Of a stretch of 32,185 nt of DNA, positions 1 through 11,399 are shown in pieces (position 1 is the stretch's first letter; each line of letters begins with the position of its first letter). A program made the translations under genes and the position numbers. Below the pieces are notes generated by a model. That model was given only the letters and a program-made list of their open reading frames with translations. It was not told where the DNA came from and ran no database searches. The DNA is from Verrucomicrobiota bacterium (GTDB taxonomy: Bacteria > Verrucomicrobiota > Verrucomicrobiia > Limisphaerales > UBA9464), in assembly GCA_008933025.1 (NCBI GenBank), contig WBXI01000021.1, positions 1-32,185 on the forward strand. The letters run 5' to 3'.

Positions 1-436
1 CGGTGATTTCCAGGCAGTCGGGAATCGAATCACGCCGCGCCACCAGCGAGTGATAGCGCGTGGCGTTGAAGGGATTCGGCATGCTGGAAAAGAGCTCGGT
101 CCCGGTGTGGAAAATGGGCGAGGTCTTCCCGTGCATCATGCGGTAATTTACCACCACCTCGGCGCCAAAGGTGTGGGCGATGCACTGGTGCCCGAGGCAG
201 ACGCCCAGGATCGGCGTGCGCCGGTCGGCGAAAGCCCGGATGAGCTCGTTCGACAGGCCGGCCTCGCGGGGCGAGCAGGGGCCCGGCGAGATGAGCACCC
301 GTTCCGGGCGCAGTGCGAGGGCGTCCTCGACACGGATCTGGTCGTTGCGGTGCACCTGCATCTCCACGCCCATCTCGCCGAGATACTGGACGAGGTTGAA
401 GGTGAACGAATCGTAGTTGTCGATGACCAGCAGCAT
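1..436 (-). CDS. trpG/pabA: Glutamine amidotransferase, anthranilate/aminodeoxychorismate synthase component II (3' part missing)
   Basis: Glutaminase subunit that supplies ammonia to anthranilate synthase (tryptophan) or aminodeoxychorismate synthase (folate). The first 145 residues are visible. They start [20 protein letters not shown], a hallmark of class I amidotransferases of this family. The oxyanion region [12 protein letters not shown] follows at about 49-60. The nucleophile motif GVCLGHQ has its Cys at about residue 80, and MHGKTSPI lies at about 101-108. The catalytic His and Glu near the C-terminus lie beyond base 1. ATG at 436 is the first in-frame start and lies 14 bases after the EamA gene stop, so the two are probably cotranscribed. 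Sequence alone does not separate TrpG from PabA; the partner synthase is not in the window. Confidence 0.93.
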   Translation of the reverse strand, partial: MLLVIDNYDSFTFNLVQYLGEMGVEMQVHRNDQIRVEDALALRPERVLISPGPCSPREAGLSNELIRAFADRRTPILGVCLGHQCIAHTFGAEVVVNYRMMHGKTSPIFHTGTELFSSMPNPFNATRYHSLVARRDSIPDCLEIT

Positions 437-450
437 GCGCGGGGGGGAGG

Positions 451-1419
451 CTAGGGCCGACAGGTTCCCAAGGGAAGCCCCCGGGCGATGCGGGCGAGCA
501 GTCCGAGCCAGACCTTGGGCGGGACCGTGAGCAGGATGACGCCGCCCACCACCAGGGCGCCCGCGGTGCGGACGCGCGGGCCCACGGATTCGCCGAGCAC
601 GAACGCGCCGAGCAGGACGGCGATGATGGGATTCACGTAGGCATAGGTGGACACCTGCGCCGACGTGCAATGGCGCAACAGGTAGACGTAGGCCGTGTAG
701 CCCACGAGCGACCCGAACAAGACCAGATAGACCAGGGCGAGCCACGCCGTGGCGGGGATTGCACCCGGGACAACCTGTCCGGCCTCGCCGCGGACGAGTC
801 CGACGAGGAGCATGGCAAGTCCGCCCGCCAACATCTGGGCCGCCACGCCCATCAAGGGCGAGGCGGGGCGCGCCGAGTGGCGCGCGTACACGGAGCCGCC
901 GGCCCAGCAAATGGTCGCGGCGAGCAACGCGAGGGACTGCGGCAGCGCAAGCGACGCGGTGTCCGCGGCATGGCCGGCGACGAGGGTGAACACGCCCGCA
1001 AACCCCAGCGCGATCCCGAGCCATGTCAACGGGTGCGGACGATTGCCGCCGGGACGCATCCACTCGAACACGGTGAACCACATCGGCGTGCTGGCAATGA
1101 AGAGTGCCGCCTGGCTGGAGTTGGCGGTTTGTTCCGCCCACACGACCAGTCCATTGCCGCCGAGCATGAGGAGGCATCCGACGATGGTGGCGTCGCGCCA
1201 TTGGCGGGTGGTGGGGGCCGCGTCGCCCCGCCGGAGGAGAAAAGGGAAGAGCAGGGCGGCGGAGAGGGCGAAGCGGGTGCCGCCCATCAGGAACGGGGGG
1301 ATGCCGGCGACGGCGACGCGGATCGCGAGGTAGGTGGAACCCCAGACGAGATAGACGGCGGCGAAGGCCAGCAGGACGCGGGCCCGCGACGCGGGCTTCT
1401 CGGTGTGGATTGGGCTCAT
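451..1419 (-). CDS. EamA/DMT-superfamily transporter
   Basis: Inner-membrane drug/metabolite transporter of 322 residues, a usual length for the ten-helix EamA type. The first helix carries [16 protein letters not shown] (about 18-33), characteristic of the YedA/RhaT-like branch. The protein is built of two EamA repeats, roughly 12-150 and 165-305. The second repeat contains the typical [20 protein letters not shown] and a [20 protein letters not shown] stretch. These exporters usually move amino acids, purines or small metabolites outward; the substrate cannot be read from sequence. It ends in TAG and is followed after 14 bases by the amidotransferase. Upstream lies a long gene-free stretch with a strong hairpin at 1463-1491. 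Confidence 0.92.
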   Translation of the reverse strand: MSPIHTEKPASRARVLLAFAAVYLVWGSTYLAIRVAVAGIPPFLMGGTRFALSAALLFPFLLRRGDAAPTTRQWRDATIVGCLLMLGGNGLVVWAEQTANSSQAALFIASTPMWFTVFEWMRPGGNRPHPLTWLGIALGFAGVFTLVAGHAADTASLALPQSLALLAATICWAGGSVYARHSARPASPLMGVAAQMLAGGLAMLLVGLVRGEAGQVVPGAIPATAWLALVYLVLFGSLVGYTAYVYLLRHCTSAQVSTYAYVNPIIAVLLGAFVLGESVGPRVRTAGALVVGGVILLTVPPKVWLGLLARIARGLPLGTCRP

Positions 1420-2093
1420 CGGTGGCTTGCAGGGATTGCCGGTCGTCGTGGCGGGAAAGACGAAACCCGCCGGCCGAGGCTCGGCGGGTTTGGGGCAGTT
1501 TCCCGTCGGTGGATGGAACTACCGCGAAACCAGCCGCATCGGGCGGGCCCGGACAAGGGCCACGCCGGGACCCACGCGACGGTGCCATGCCACCGGGGCG
1601 ATCCGGGCGCCGGGTTGGTTGGAGGCATGGGAGGCCGTCATTTCGGGGCGACGATCGGGGCAAACGGGACGGCGAGTCAAACGGGGAGTGGTTGGACGAG
1701 GGACCCGTTCGGAAACTGTCCCCCGCGCGAAGCGCTTTCGGACTGCGGTGGCAAGGCCTTCGGAAGGCCGCGACACCGTTTTGAGACACGGCTTGTGCCC
1801 GGGGTGAGGCTGCGTGGCCGTGATGGTGTCGGGTGGCGCTCGTCGCCAAGTGGCGTGGCTGATGCTCCTTCCCGTCGCGTTCCGGAGCGCTTGCGCGCGG
1901 TCGGACCGCGGCGAGTGAATTCCGCGCAAGCGTCTACGGGTGACGCAGGGTTGTCGGAAGGGTCGAAAGCCCGGCATGCCGTGTACCAGCAGCCGGGAAA
2001 ACCATTCCCGCATGCCGGAATCCCGCGGGTGCCCGGGGACACGGCGGCCGGGACGTCGCCGTCGACGTGCGCGAGGCCCGTCCATGTCCGACG
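1420..2093. other. Gene-free, structure-rich intergenic stretch
   Basis: About 670 bases between the EamA start and the nrdJ terminator. Open frames here translate to Arg/Pro-rich sequence with no recognisable domain and are judged spurious. The DNA is unusually rich in short inverted repeats. They include ACCCGCCG/CGGCGGGT in 1463-1491, GCCTTCGGAAGGC around 1756-1768, nested GACACC/GGTGTC and CACGGC/GCCGTG pairs in 1771-1830, and CGCTTGCGCG (1888-1897) with CGCGCAAGCG (1923-1932). From memory, similar stretches recur between genes in Verrucomicrobiota, but no second copy was recognised in this window. It could be an intergenic repeat family, a structured RNA or decayed DNA. Confidence 0.5.
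1463..1491. other. Strong hairpin upstream of the EamA gene
   Basis: Perfect 10-bp arms AAACCCGCCG (1463-1472) and CGGCGGGTTT (1482-1491) enclose a nine-base loop. It lies 44 bases upstream of the EamA start on the minus strand. Read in that direction it ends in TTTCGTCTTT, so it could act as a weak terminator stopping read-through before eamA, or as a leader structure. No long uninterrupted T-run is present on either strand. Confidence 0.45.
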
Positions 2094-2124
2094 AAAAGGG
2101 GCCGGGTCTTGCGACCCGGCCCTT
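2094..2124 (-). terminator. Rho-independent terminator of nrdJ
   Basis: In the minus-strand direction a perfect 10-bp stem of GGGCCGGGTC and GACCCGGCCC, with a four-base loop, is followed by CTTTT (complement of AAAAG at 2094-2098). It begins about 30 bases after the nrdJ stop codon. Stem stability and the T-run together make this one of the clearest terminators in the window. Confidence 0.85.
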
Positions 2125-2154
2125 GCATGCACAACTCGGATGGAAGATGGCGGA

Positions 2155-5286
<3,132 letters not shown>

Positions 5287-5442
5287 GGCTTGGGTGGGTT
5301 TGGATCCTGAACTACGGGTGGCTTCCGGCCTTCGACGACCCCGATTGGTTCCCCAGAACCAACGAATCAATCCGCCGACCGAAAAACCGTGGAAAAATCG
5401 GACAAATCAAACGAACTAACGCGACCTTGGTTACCTCGTGTA

Positions 5443-5458
5443 ACCCCATCCATTGGGG
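5443..5458 (-). promoter_or_regulatory. Candidate NrdR box 2 (nrdJ-proximal)
   Basis: ACCCCATCCATTGGGG on the plus strand matches about 10 of 16 positions of the remembered NrdR consensus acaCwAtATaTwGtGt. It keeps the outer C and G positions and forms CCCCA/TGGGG arms. Alone it would be weak. Its start lies exactly 32 bp from the start of the better box at 5475, close to three helical turns, the usual arrangement for paired NrdR sites. Confidence 0.5.
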
Positions 5459-5474
5459 ACGGGGGAAGACGCTA

Positions 5475-5490
5475 CCACCATATGTTGTGG
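5475..5490 (-). promoter_or_regulatory. Candidate NrdR box 1
   Basis: Read on the minus strand, CCACAACATATGGTGG matches about 12 of 16 positions of the NrdR-box consensus, including the CAC...GTG arms and the central ATAT. NrdR is a zinc-finger/ATP-cone repressor of ribonucleotide reductase genes across bacteria. The site is about 190 bases upstream of the chosen nrdJ start and about 105 bases upstream of the alternative start at 5370. No nrdR gene is in the window. Confidence 0.62.
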
Positions 5491-5860
5491 CTACAAGGGT
5501 TTTGTGAGGGATTGTTGCGTTTGCGTTAAAGCGGGGGAAATTCGATGGGTCGTGTCCCTGTGGAGGGTCGAAAACCGGTCCATAAAGTCGCCGAAAACGG
5601 ACTCGGGGCGCGTGCTTGGACCGGGCTCGATGGGTGCGCCGCCATGGGGCATTCACTCCATCGCATCGCGATCCCGTTTTCCGAGTCATGGGAGGAAGCA
5701 ACCGGAGGCGAGACCCCGAGGCTTCGGGGCTCCCCGTGCGCGGTGTGGATTGGTTCGGAGCGACCACCTCGGCCGCCGCAAGGCTTTCGGGTGTCGCCGA
5801 AGCGGGAGGGTTATTGGCGGACCGGGAACTTCGACGGCGTCGTTCCGGTTGGTCGCGCCG

Positions 5861-6694
5861 TCAGCGTGCAACCAGTCGGAAGAACGCCGTGCTGTCCGTG
5901 GGCGCGGTCACCGTGTGCAGATGGTCGTCGCCAGCGATCGCGTCGCCGATGGGTTTCCAGTCCGGCACCGCCGCGATGGAGGGGGATGTCTCGAGCTGCA
6001 ATGTCTTGCCGGCCGTTGCCGCGAACGTCACGTCGATCCCGCCGGCCGCCGGCGCGACGCCCGCGATGGTGAGTCCTGCCTGAAAGTTCAGGTAAAACCT
6101 TTCGGAGGGTGCGTGAATCGGTCCGCCGCCGGGGCCGTTGGCGGACGTGTCGACGAAGCGGAACCCGACTTTGTACAGACCCGGCCTGGTGGCGCTGTAA
6201 ACCCGGCCATGGATGTGCCCGTAGGGATCCGCCCCGGGTTGGCCGTCGTTTTCGCTGACGGGGAAGCGGTGGGTCCCATGGGTTTCGCCGACCGCTGCCG
6301 AGAACGTGAGTTCCTCGGCGTCGAGGTCGTTGCCGGGCGTTTCCCAGAATCCAAAGCTTCCGCCGGCGGGGCCCGTCACGGATTCAAGGACGGCCTCGAC
6401 ACGGGAGCCCAGTGCGGCGTGCTGCGGATCGGGACCTCCGAATCCCGGGGTCGCGGGGAGGGCGACCATGATCAGTTCGCCGTGGTAGAAGCCCGCGTAC
6501 CGGGCATCCGCCCCGGTCTCCAAAGTGAAGACGTAACCGGAAGCCGCCCCGAAATCGTCGTCGCTCGCGAATAGCAACGGCGTCCCCGGGTCGGTGGAAG
6601 CCGCCCCGGCGGCGACGTGTTCGTGGGCTTGGGTGGGAAGGACGACTGCCAGCAGGGCAGCCAGCAGTGACGCGGGTGTGGCGAGTTCTCTCAT
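5861..6694 (-). CDS. Secreted His-rich protein, possibly choice-of-anchor M type, with C-terminal beta module
   Basis: Predicted extracytoplasmic protein of 277 residues. ATG at 6694 gives a classical signal peptide, MRELATPASLLAALLAVVLP, with likely cleavage around TQA-HEH. The middle (about 35-205) resembles surface-anchored choice-of-anchor M proteins: it has an AGFYHGELIMVALP stretch, a GETHGTHRFPV motif and YGHIHGRVYSATRPGLYKV. The last 65 residues, with TLQLETSPS and ending FFRLVAR, resemble a C-terminal module common on secreted proteins of Verrucomicrobiota. Histidines cluster as HEH, HGTH, HIH and HLH, suggesting metal binding (inference). It starts 16 bases after the pseudopilin gene stop, so the two are probably one operon. 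The family call is from memory and moderate; function unknown. Confidence 0.75.
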   Translation of the reverse strand: MRELATPASLLAALLAVVLPTQAHEHVAAGAASTDPGTPLLFASDDDFGAASGYVFTLETGADARYAGFYHGELIMVALPATPGFGGPDPQHAALGSRVEAVLESVTGPAGGSFGFWETPGNDLDAEELTFSAAVGETHGTHRFPVSENDGQPGADPYGHIHGRVYSATRPGLYKVGFRFVDTSANGPGGGPIHAPSERFYLNFQAGLTIAGVAPAAGGIDVTFAATAGKTLQLETSPSIAAVPDWKPIGDAIAGDDHLHTVTAPTDSTAFFRLVAR

Positions 6695-6710
6695 GTCGTT
6701 TGCCGTGCTT

Positions 6711-7373
6711 CTACGGGTTGGAATCCCGGCCGTCCGGACGCACGAAACGCGTCGTGGGCGGACCGAGCAAAATGCGGACGCGGATCCATCGAAGGCCTTC
6801 GACGTGGCCCTCCGCGTGGAGGTAATTGGCGGAACCGCGATGCCGCGAGACGGCGACCTGCGAGGCGAATGCGTTCGTCCCGAATCCGCCGCTGCCGGCG
6901 TCGGCAAAGTGGAAATGATCGGAACCGACGAAGTTCTCGCGGGCTTCGGCAAGGTGGACCGTCTCGGACGGCGCGGGCAGCAGGGTGGTCTTCGTGAAAT
7001 CGACGTCGGCGGCCCCGTAGGGATGGGGCGTCAGGAAATCGTTGATCGCGTAGCTGGTGAGGCGCAGGCGATTGGTGTCGACCGGGCAGCGGTAGACGTT
7101 GGTGAGGCCGTAGGCGGCGAGCGAACCGAGCCACGAGGCTCCCTGATGCGAGGTCTGGGGCAGGAATTCCTGGTTGTCCGACGCGTACATCGCGCAGCCG
7201 ACGCCGAGTTGCCGGAGGTCGGAAACGCAGGCGATGGCCCGCGCTCGCGCCCGGGCATTGGCGAGCGCCGGCAGGAGCATGCCGGCGAGGACCGCGATGA
7301 TGGCGATCACGACGAGCAACTCGATCAGCGTGAAAGCCGACTGGGTGCGGCCCGATGGTTGGCGCAAAGACAT
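6711..7373 (-). CDS. Type II secretion pseudopilin-like protein (prepilin N-terminus, H-X9-DG-like C-terminus)
   Basis: 220 residues starting [20 protein letters not shown]. The prepilin peptidase site and hydrophobic N-methylation helix, [20 protein letters not shown], span about 14-33. The glutamate at the fifth position of the mature protein is present. The C-terminal part contains [19 protein letters not shown] (about 176-194), matching the processing-associated H-X9-DG signature with Glu in place of Asp. Such proteins are very numerous in Verrucomicrobiota and Planctomycetota and are thought to be exported or assembled by type II secretion-like machinery, such as the one encoded at 8993-15177. 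Neighbours on both sides are secreted or membrane-linked. ATG at 7373 is the last start before the leader; an open frame runs further upstream but is Arg/Pro-rich and not coding-like. Confidence 0.9.
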   Translation of the reverse strand: MSLRQPSGRTQSAFTLIELLVVIAIIAVLAGMLLPALANARARARAIACVSDLRQLGVGCAMYASDNQEFLPQTSHQGASWLGSLAAYGLTNVYRCPVDTNRLRLTSYAINDFLTPHPYGAADVDFTKTTLLPAPSETVHLAEARENFVGSDHFHFADAGSGGFGTNAFASQVAVSRHRGSANYLHAEGHVEGLRWIRVRILLGPPTTRFVRPDGRDSNP

Positions 7374-7557
7374 GGATCGAACGGACGATGGACTGCTGGC
7401 TGGAAACCGGTGACGGACGACGGACGCGGACCGCGGCAAGGCCGGGTTCCGCGGGGGAATCGGGCGGGGATTGGGACGCGCCAGGCGTCCGCGATTGCCG
7501 ACCTCGTTCCGCGGGCGTCGGTGCGACGCGTCGCTGGAAAAGGCCCCGCACTGGCGA

Positions 7558-7992
7558 TCAGCAACAGGGAGGGGGCGGGAGCGGGGAGTCCGGCAACCGG
7601 GAGACCACGATCGGTTCGGCGCGAAGCGATGGTGCCGCGACCGGGGCCCGGATGGAGATCTCGGTGGCCGTGGCGTTGCACAGGTCGAGCTTGGGCACGA
7701 ACTGCGAGGCCGGGGCCTGCTTCTCGGCGGCCTTGCCGGCGGCCACCGCCTTGCAAAGCGTGCAGGGATGCTGGCCGTCGAACGTGGTGCGGATCGCGGT
7801 GGACAGCGAATCCGCGTGCGCGCGCGTGACCAGCATGCCGGCCCACGCCACCGACTGCACGACGGTCCAGTGCAATCCCAGCGAAAGGGACAGCAGGACG
7901 ACGGCGAGGTATCGGGCGGCAAGCGGCACGTTGGGACGAGACTTCGCGGTGGTCGTGGATTTGTCAATCCGGCCATCGTTCGATGGGTGCAT
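7558..7992 (-). CDS. Small Cys-containing membrane protein of unknown function
   Basis: 144 residues. A basic, hydrophilic N-terminus of about 25 residues leads into one hydrophobic helix (about 26-50, [20 protein letters not shown]). An outward-facing part follows, with [13 protein letters not shown] holding a CxxC pair at about 77/80. A further Cys is at about 105, and a proline run ends in Cys-Cys. From memory, proteins with this hydrophobic segment plus HPCxLCK recur in Verrucomicrobiota, often beside secretion or metal-related genes, but no function is established. It is the first gene of a minus-strand run with the pseudopilin (184-base gap) and the secreted His-rich protein. The Cys pairs could bind metal or form disulfides (inference). 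Confidence 0.72.
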   Translation of the reverse strand: MHPSNDGRIDKSTTTAKSRPNVPLAARYLAVVLLSLSLGLHWTVVQSVAWAGMLVTRAHADSLSTAIRTTFDGQHPCTLCKAVAAGKAAEKQAPASQFVPKLDLCNATATEISIRAPVAAPSLRAEPIVVSRLPDSPLPPPPCC

Positions 7993-8254
7993 CGCGTGTG
8001 TCCGGGTACCGCCATGACCGCCCTTGTTCGCGCGCCGCGCCGCCGGTCTTCGGGGATCTGGCGACGCGAAGAAGGGGTTCCCGGTCCCGGCAGGCGTCGC
8101 AACCCGTCTGCGGACTCTTTGGCCGGGTATCTTTGTGGCGCGTCAGTTCCTCGCTCCGGGGCCCATCGACGGCGACGGCGACGTCACGAGGCGCCGATGC
8201 CCATATCGGGACTGCGCGCTTGAGCGGTCACGGTCGGGGCACGATGGTGGCCGC

Positions 8255-8902
8255 ATGTTCACGGGCATCGTGGAGGAAATGGGCGCGATCGTGGCGATCC
8301 GTCCGGGCGATGGATCGATCCGTCTCGTGGTGCGGGCCCGCGTGGCGGCGGATGGCGTGCGCCTGGGGGACAGCATCGCGATCAATGGTTGTTGTTTGAC
8401 GGTGGTGCGGCGCCGCCGTGCGGGGAAGGAGGCATTGCTCGAGTTCGACTTGCTGCGGGAAACCTGGGATCGCACCAGCCTTTCGACCTCCCGGGTCGGT
8501 TCCCGGGTGAACCTCGAGCGCGCGCTCGCCGCGGGCGACCGGTTCGGTGGGCACTTCGTGACGGGTCACGTCGACGGGACCGGCACCATTACCCGCTGGG
8601 AAAGGGTGGGCGAAGACCACGTGCTGGAGGTGGCGGCCCCGAAGGAAGTGAAGCCCTACCTCGTGTTCAAGGGGTCGGTGGCGGTGGATGGCATCAGCCT
8701 GACCGTGGCGGCGGTGACGGCACGCGGATTCCGGGCCATGATCATCCCGCACACGCGGGAAGTGACGGTTTTGGGGGAGCGGAAGGCGGGGGACCCGGTG
8801 AATCTCGAGGCCGACATGCTGGGCAAGTACGTGGCGCGTTTCGTGGAGAACGCCGCCGTGCGGCCGCCGGCGCGAAAACGTCGCCCCGGAAAAGCGCCGT
8901 AG
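8255..8902 (+). CDS. ribE: Riboflavin synthase, alpha chain
   Basis: Dismutates two 6,7-dimethyl-8-ribityllumazines to riboflavin in the cytosol, the last step of the pathway. The 215 residues start with MFTGIVEEMG, the invariant opening of the family, which fixes ATG 8255 as the start. Two lumazine-binding barrels follow, about 1-95 and 96-195. GGHFVTGHVDGTG marks the end of the first; NLEADMLGKYVARF marks the end of the second. The basic tail RPPARKRRPGKAP is an extension. No FMN riboswitch (RFN element) was recognised in the 262 bases upstream, which are shared with the divergent small Cys-protein gene. It stands alone, convergent with the secretion operon, and ends in TAG. Confidence 0.96.
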   Translation: MFTGIVEEMGAIVAIRPGDGSIRLVVRARVAADGVRLGDSIAINGCCLTVVRRRRAGKEALLEFDLLRETWDRTSLSTSRVGSRVNLERALAAGDRFGGHFVTGHVDGTGTITRWERVGEDHVLEVAAPKEVKPYLVFKGSVAVDGISLTVAAVTARGFRAMIIPHTREVTVLGERKAGDPVNLEADMLGKYVARFVENAAVRPPARKRRPGKAP

Positions 8903-8948
8903 GATCGGGAACCGGTTCCGGGGCGGGAGAAACAGGGACTCGGGATTT

Positions 8949-8963
8949 CCCGGCCATGCCGGG
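8949..8963. other. Small hairpin between convergent ribE and gspD
   Basis: CCCGGC and GCCGGG with a three-base loop lie in the 90-base gap between the ribE stop and the gspD stop. A separate perfect 12-bp palindrome, GGAACCGGTTCC, sits at 8908-8919. Either could help end transcription from one or both sides, but neither is followed by a T-run. Confidence 0.3.
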
Positions 8964-8992
8964 CCGCGCCGTGGAAGGCGCCTCCGGTCGGT

Positions 8993-11392
8993 TTACTTGT
9001 CCTCGGGTTTCGACGGCGTTTCGGCCGCGTGTCGCTTCCGTTCCTTCTTGTTGGCGTCGTTGACCTGCTTGTCCGCCTTGCGGCCTTCCTCGCGTTCGGC
9101 CTGCTCGAATTCGTTTTCGGCGACCCGCACGCCGGGGAGTCGGGCCCGCTCCTGATTGGCCATCGCGGCCGCCTCGATCGGCGTCGCGAGAATGGTGGGA
9201 CGCATCATCACCAAGAGTTCCGTCCGGCTGGCGTCTTTGGACTTGCTGGAGAAGAGCCCGCCGATCAGCGGGATGTCCATGAGGTAGGGGACGCCGGACT
9301 TCCCGCGCGTGATGCTCGAATTGATGTAGCTGCCGAGGATGATCGAGTCCTTGTTGCGCACGGTCACGGTCGACGTCGCCGACCGCGTCTGCGTGGTCGG
9401 GACCTTGTTGTTGTCGATGACAACCGGGGCGCCGAGTTGGTCGATCTGCTGGTTGATCTCCATCACCACGAGGTTGTCGGGCGTGATGAAGGGAATCACG
9501 TCGAGTCCGACGCCGACGAACTGGCGCTGGATCTGTGTGGAACTGCCGAAGCTGCCGCCGTTGTACGAACCGGTGATGAAAGGGACCTCGGAACCCACCT
9601 CGAAGCGTCCCGGAGTGGCGTGGGACGTGAGGACGCGGGGACGCTGGACGACATTGACGCGGCCGTCGGCCTGGATGGCGTTCACGGCCACGTCCCAGCT
9701 TTGGCCGAGTTGCGCGAAATAGTTGAATCCGGAGCCCGTGGGGAAGGCGCTGAGGGCATTGGTGGACGACGAGACGCCGCTGAGGAACTTTTGCCCGGTG
9801 CCGAGACCGTCGCCGCTGTTGTTGATGGTGCCTCCACCCTTGATGTTTGGATCCTTACTGAACTGTCGACCGGCCTGTCCGGCGGTGACGCCGAAGCTGA
9901 GCGAGTTGTTGAGCGACACCTCCATGATGATCGCCTCGATCAGGACCTGGGCGAGGAGGGTGTCGACCTTCTCGACGACCTCCTTGATCTTCTTCATCTC
10001 CTTCTTGCGGGCATAGACGATGAGGGAATTGGAGCGGAGATCGGGGGTGATGTTGGCGTTCTGGAGCAATTCGGCGAAGGCGCCGAGTCCGGCGCCGCCG
10101 GCACGGCCACTCCCGCCCAGACGCTGGCTGAACGTCGTCCCACCACCGGCAGTGGGCGTGGTGAGACGGGTCGGGGGCGCGGCTTGGTTGGGGGAGTAGG
10201 TGTTGTAGCCGGAACCCCCGTAGCCGCCGCCATACCCGCCGCCGTAGCCGGAACTGCCTCCCATTCCCGAACGGCCCATGCCACCGCCCCCGCGACGGGC
10301 TCCGCCGCCGCCGCTCCCTTGCGTGCCGAATCCGCCGGATCCGGTCCCCGAGCCCGCTCCAAGTCCACCGCCGCCCTGGCCGCTGATGACGCTCTGCAGG
10401 GTGGTATAGATGTCGGCGACCTTGCCGTACTTGATGGGAAGGACCTCGAGGAGGAAATCGTCGGCGTTCTCGACGTCGATCTTCGCGAGGACCTCGAGCA
10501 TGCGTTTCACGTTGATGGCGAAATCGCGGAGAATGAGCGTCTTGGAGGTCTCGAGGGTGACGATGCCGTTGGCGCCCTGGGCGCTGGCGAAGGTCTTGAC
10601 GAGGTCGGTCGCCTCCTTGGGATCGGCGAATTTGAGGGTGACCACGTGGGTCACGAACTGGGCGGCCTCGTTGTAGGCCGAGCCGGGAAGATCGCTGAAC
10701 CTGGCGCCCTGCTGGTTGGCTTGGGCCGAGGGCACGATCACCACGAAATTGTCGCCGGTGGGGATGGTGGTGATCTGGTTGAGGGCGAGGATGGTGTCGA
10801 GCGCCTGGATGGTTTGCTCGACGCTCAGGTCGGTCTCGGGGGAATAGGTGATCTGGGTGTTGACCGTGAGATTTTGGCCGCGGAGGACGGTCTTGCCGGT
10901 GAGATGGCCGTAGATCTCGAGAACCTGGCCGAGTTCCATGTTCTTGAACTTGACCGCGCCCACCATGGCTTCCGGGGTCTCGGCATTCTTGACGGCGGCG
11001 AGGGTGGCGTCGTTGGCCTCCTGTTCGGCGGTGGCCTGGGCGTTGGCGGCGGGCTTTTGTCCGCCCGGGGTCGAGATGCCGGGGCGACCCAGGACGCCGC
11101 CGGGGCCGGGAAGTCCGGGACGTGGGATCGGACCGGCCGCGGTTGGATTGGCCGGCGTGACGACGGGGCGGGGAAACGTGCGGGGAACGGCGACGCGATT
11201 GGTGGCCGGGGCGGGGGTGGCTGCGGTGGCCGCGGGCGAGGCGCCGGGTTTGCCGGGCGTCGGGATTGCCGCGGGCGAGGCGGCGGCGGGCTGGGTGCCG
11301 GCTGCGACCGGGTTGGCCGGCGTCTGGGCCATCGCGTCCGCGGCGGCGATGACGGCGGCGAGCCACAAAGGGGCAAGGGGATTCGGTTTCAC
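8993..11392 (-). CDS. gspD: Type II secretion / type IV pilus secretin
   Basis: Outer-membrane secretin forming the exit pore of a type II secretion or pilus system; 799 residues. The start is GTG at 11392, seven bases after the previous stop. A signal peptide (LAPLWLAAVIAAADAMA) is followed by a Pro/Ala-rich linker to about 110. N-domains follow: VKFKNMELGQVLEIYGHLTG and LKFADPKEATDLVKTFA are recognisable N1/N2-type repeats. A Gly-rich, low-complexity stretch at about 338-400 splits the N-domains. The secretin core begins near 470 (LIEAIIMEVSLNNSLSFGV). It includes RPRVLTSHATPGRFEVGSEVPF and the C-terminal VPYLMDIPLIGGLFSSK with TELLVMMRPTIL. The charged C-terminal tail (EEGRKADKQ...) may be an assembly signal. 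Last gene of the gspE-L-M-D operon. Confidence 0.93.
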   Translation of the reverse strand: MKPNPLAPLWLAAVIAAADAMAQTPANPVAAGTQPAAASPAAIPTPGKPGASPAATAATPAPATNRVAVPRTFPRPVVTPANPTAAGPIPRPGLPGPGGVLGRPGISTPGGQKPAANAQATAEQEANDATLAAVKNAETPEAMVGAVKFKNMELGQVLEIYGHLTGKTVLRGQNLTVNTQITYSPETDLSVEQTIQALDTILALNQITTIPTGDNFVVIVPSAQANQQGARFSDLPGSAYNEAAQFVTHVVTLKFADPKEATDLVKTFASAQGANGIVTLETSKTLILRDFAINVKRMLEVLAKIDVENADDFLLEVLPIKYGKVADIYTTLQSVISGQGGGGLGAGSGTGSGGFGTQGSGGGGARRGGGGMGRSGMGGSSGYGGGYGGGYGGSGYNTYSPNQAAPPTRLTTPTAGGGTTFSQRLGGSGRAGGAGLGAFAELLQNANITPDLRSNSLIVYARKKEMKKIKEVVEKVDTLLAQVLIEAIIMEVSLNNSLSFGVTAGQAGRQFSKDPNIKGGGTINNSGDGLGTGQKFLSGVSSSTNALSAFPTGSGFNYFAQLGQSWDVAVNAIQADGRVNVVQRPRVLTSHATPGRFEVGSEVPFITGSYNGGSFGSSTQIQRQFVGVGLDVIPFITPDNLVVMEINQQIDQLGAPVVIDNNKVPTTQTRSATSTVTVRNKDSIILGSYINSSITRGKSGVPYLMDIPLIGGLFSSKSKDASRTELLVMMRPTILATPIEAAAMANQERARLPGVRVAENEFEQAEREEGRKADKQVNDANKKERKRHAAETPSKPEDK

Positions 11393-11399
11393 GGCAAAG

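Larger units (their letters stand above)
5287..5860. other. Gene-free leader/upstream region of nrdJ
   Basis: No convincing gene was found in these 574 bases. The nrdJ-proximal part (5287-5500) is less GC-rich than the surroundings and holds two NrdR-like palindromes. The distal part carries a hairpin CCCCGA/TCGGGG at about 5714-5729. A 7-bp inverted repeat, GACGGCG (5833-5839) and CGCCGTC (5856-5862), overlaps the stop codon of the secreted-protein gene and might serve as its terminator, although it lacks a T-run. Confidence 0.45.

Noticed and set aside
5371-5767. 151-codon minus-strand frame upstream of nrdJ
   Set aside because: It overlaps the regulatory palindromes and has no domain or coding-like composition.
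7993-8254. Possible FMN riboswitch before ribE
   Set aside because: None of the conserved RFN-element blocks could be found in this stretch.
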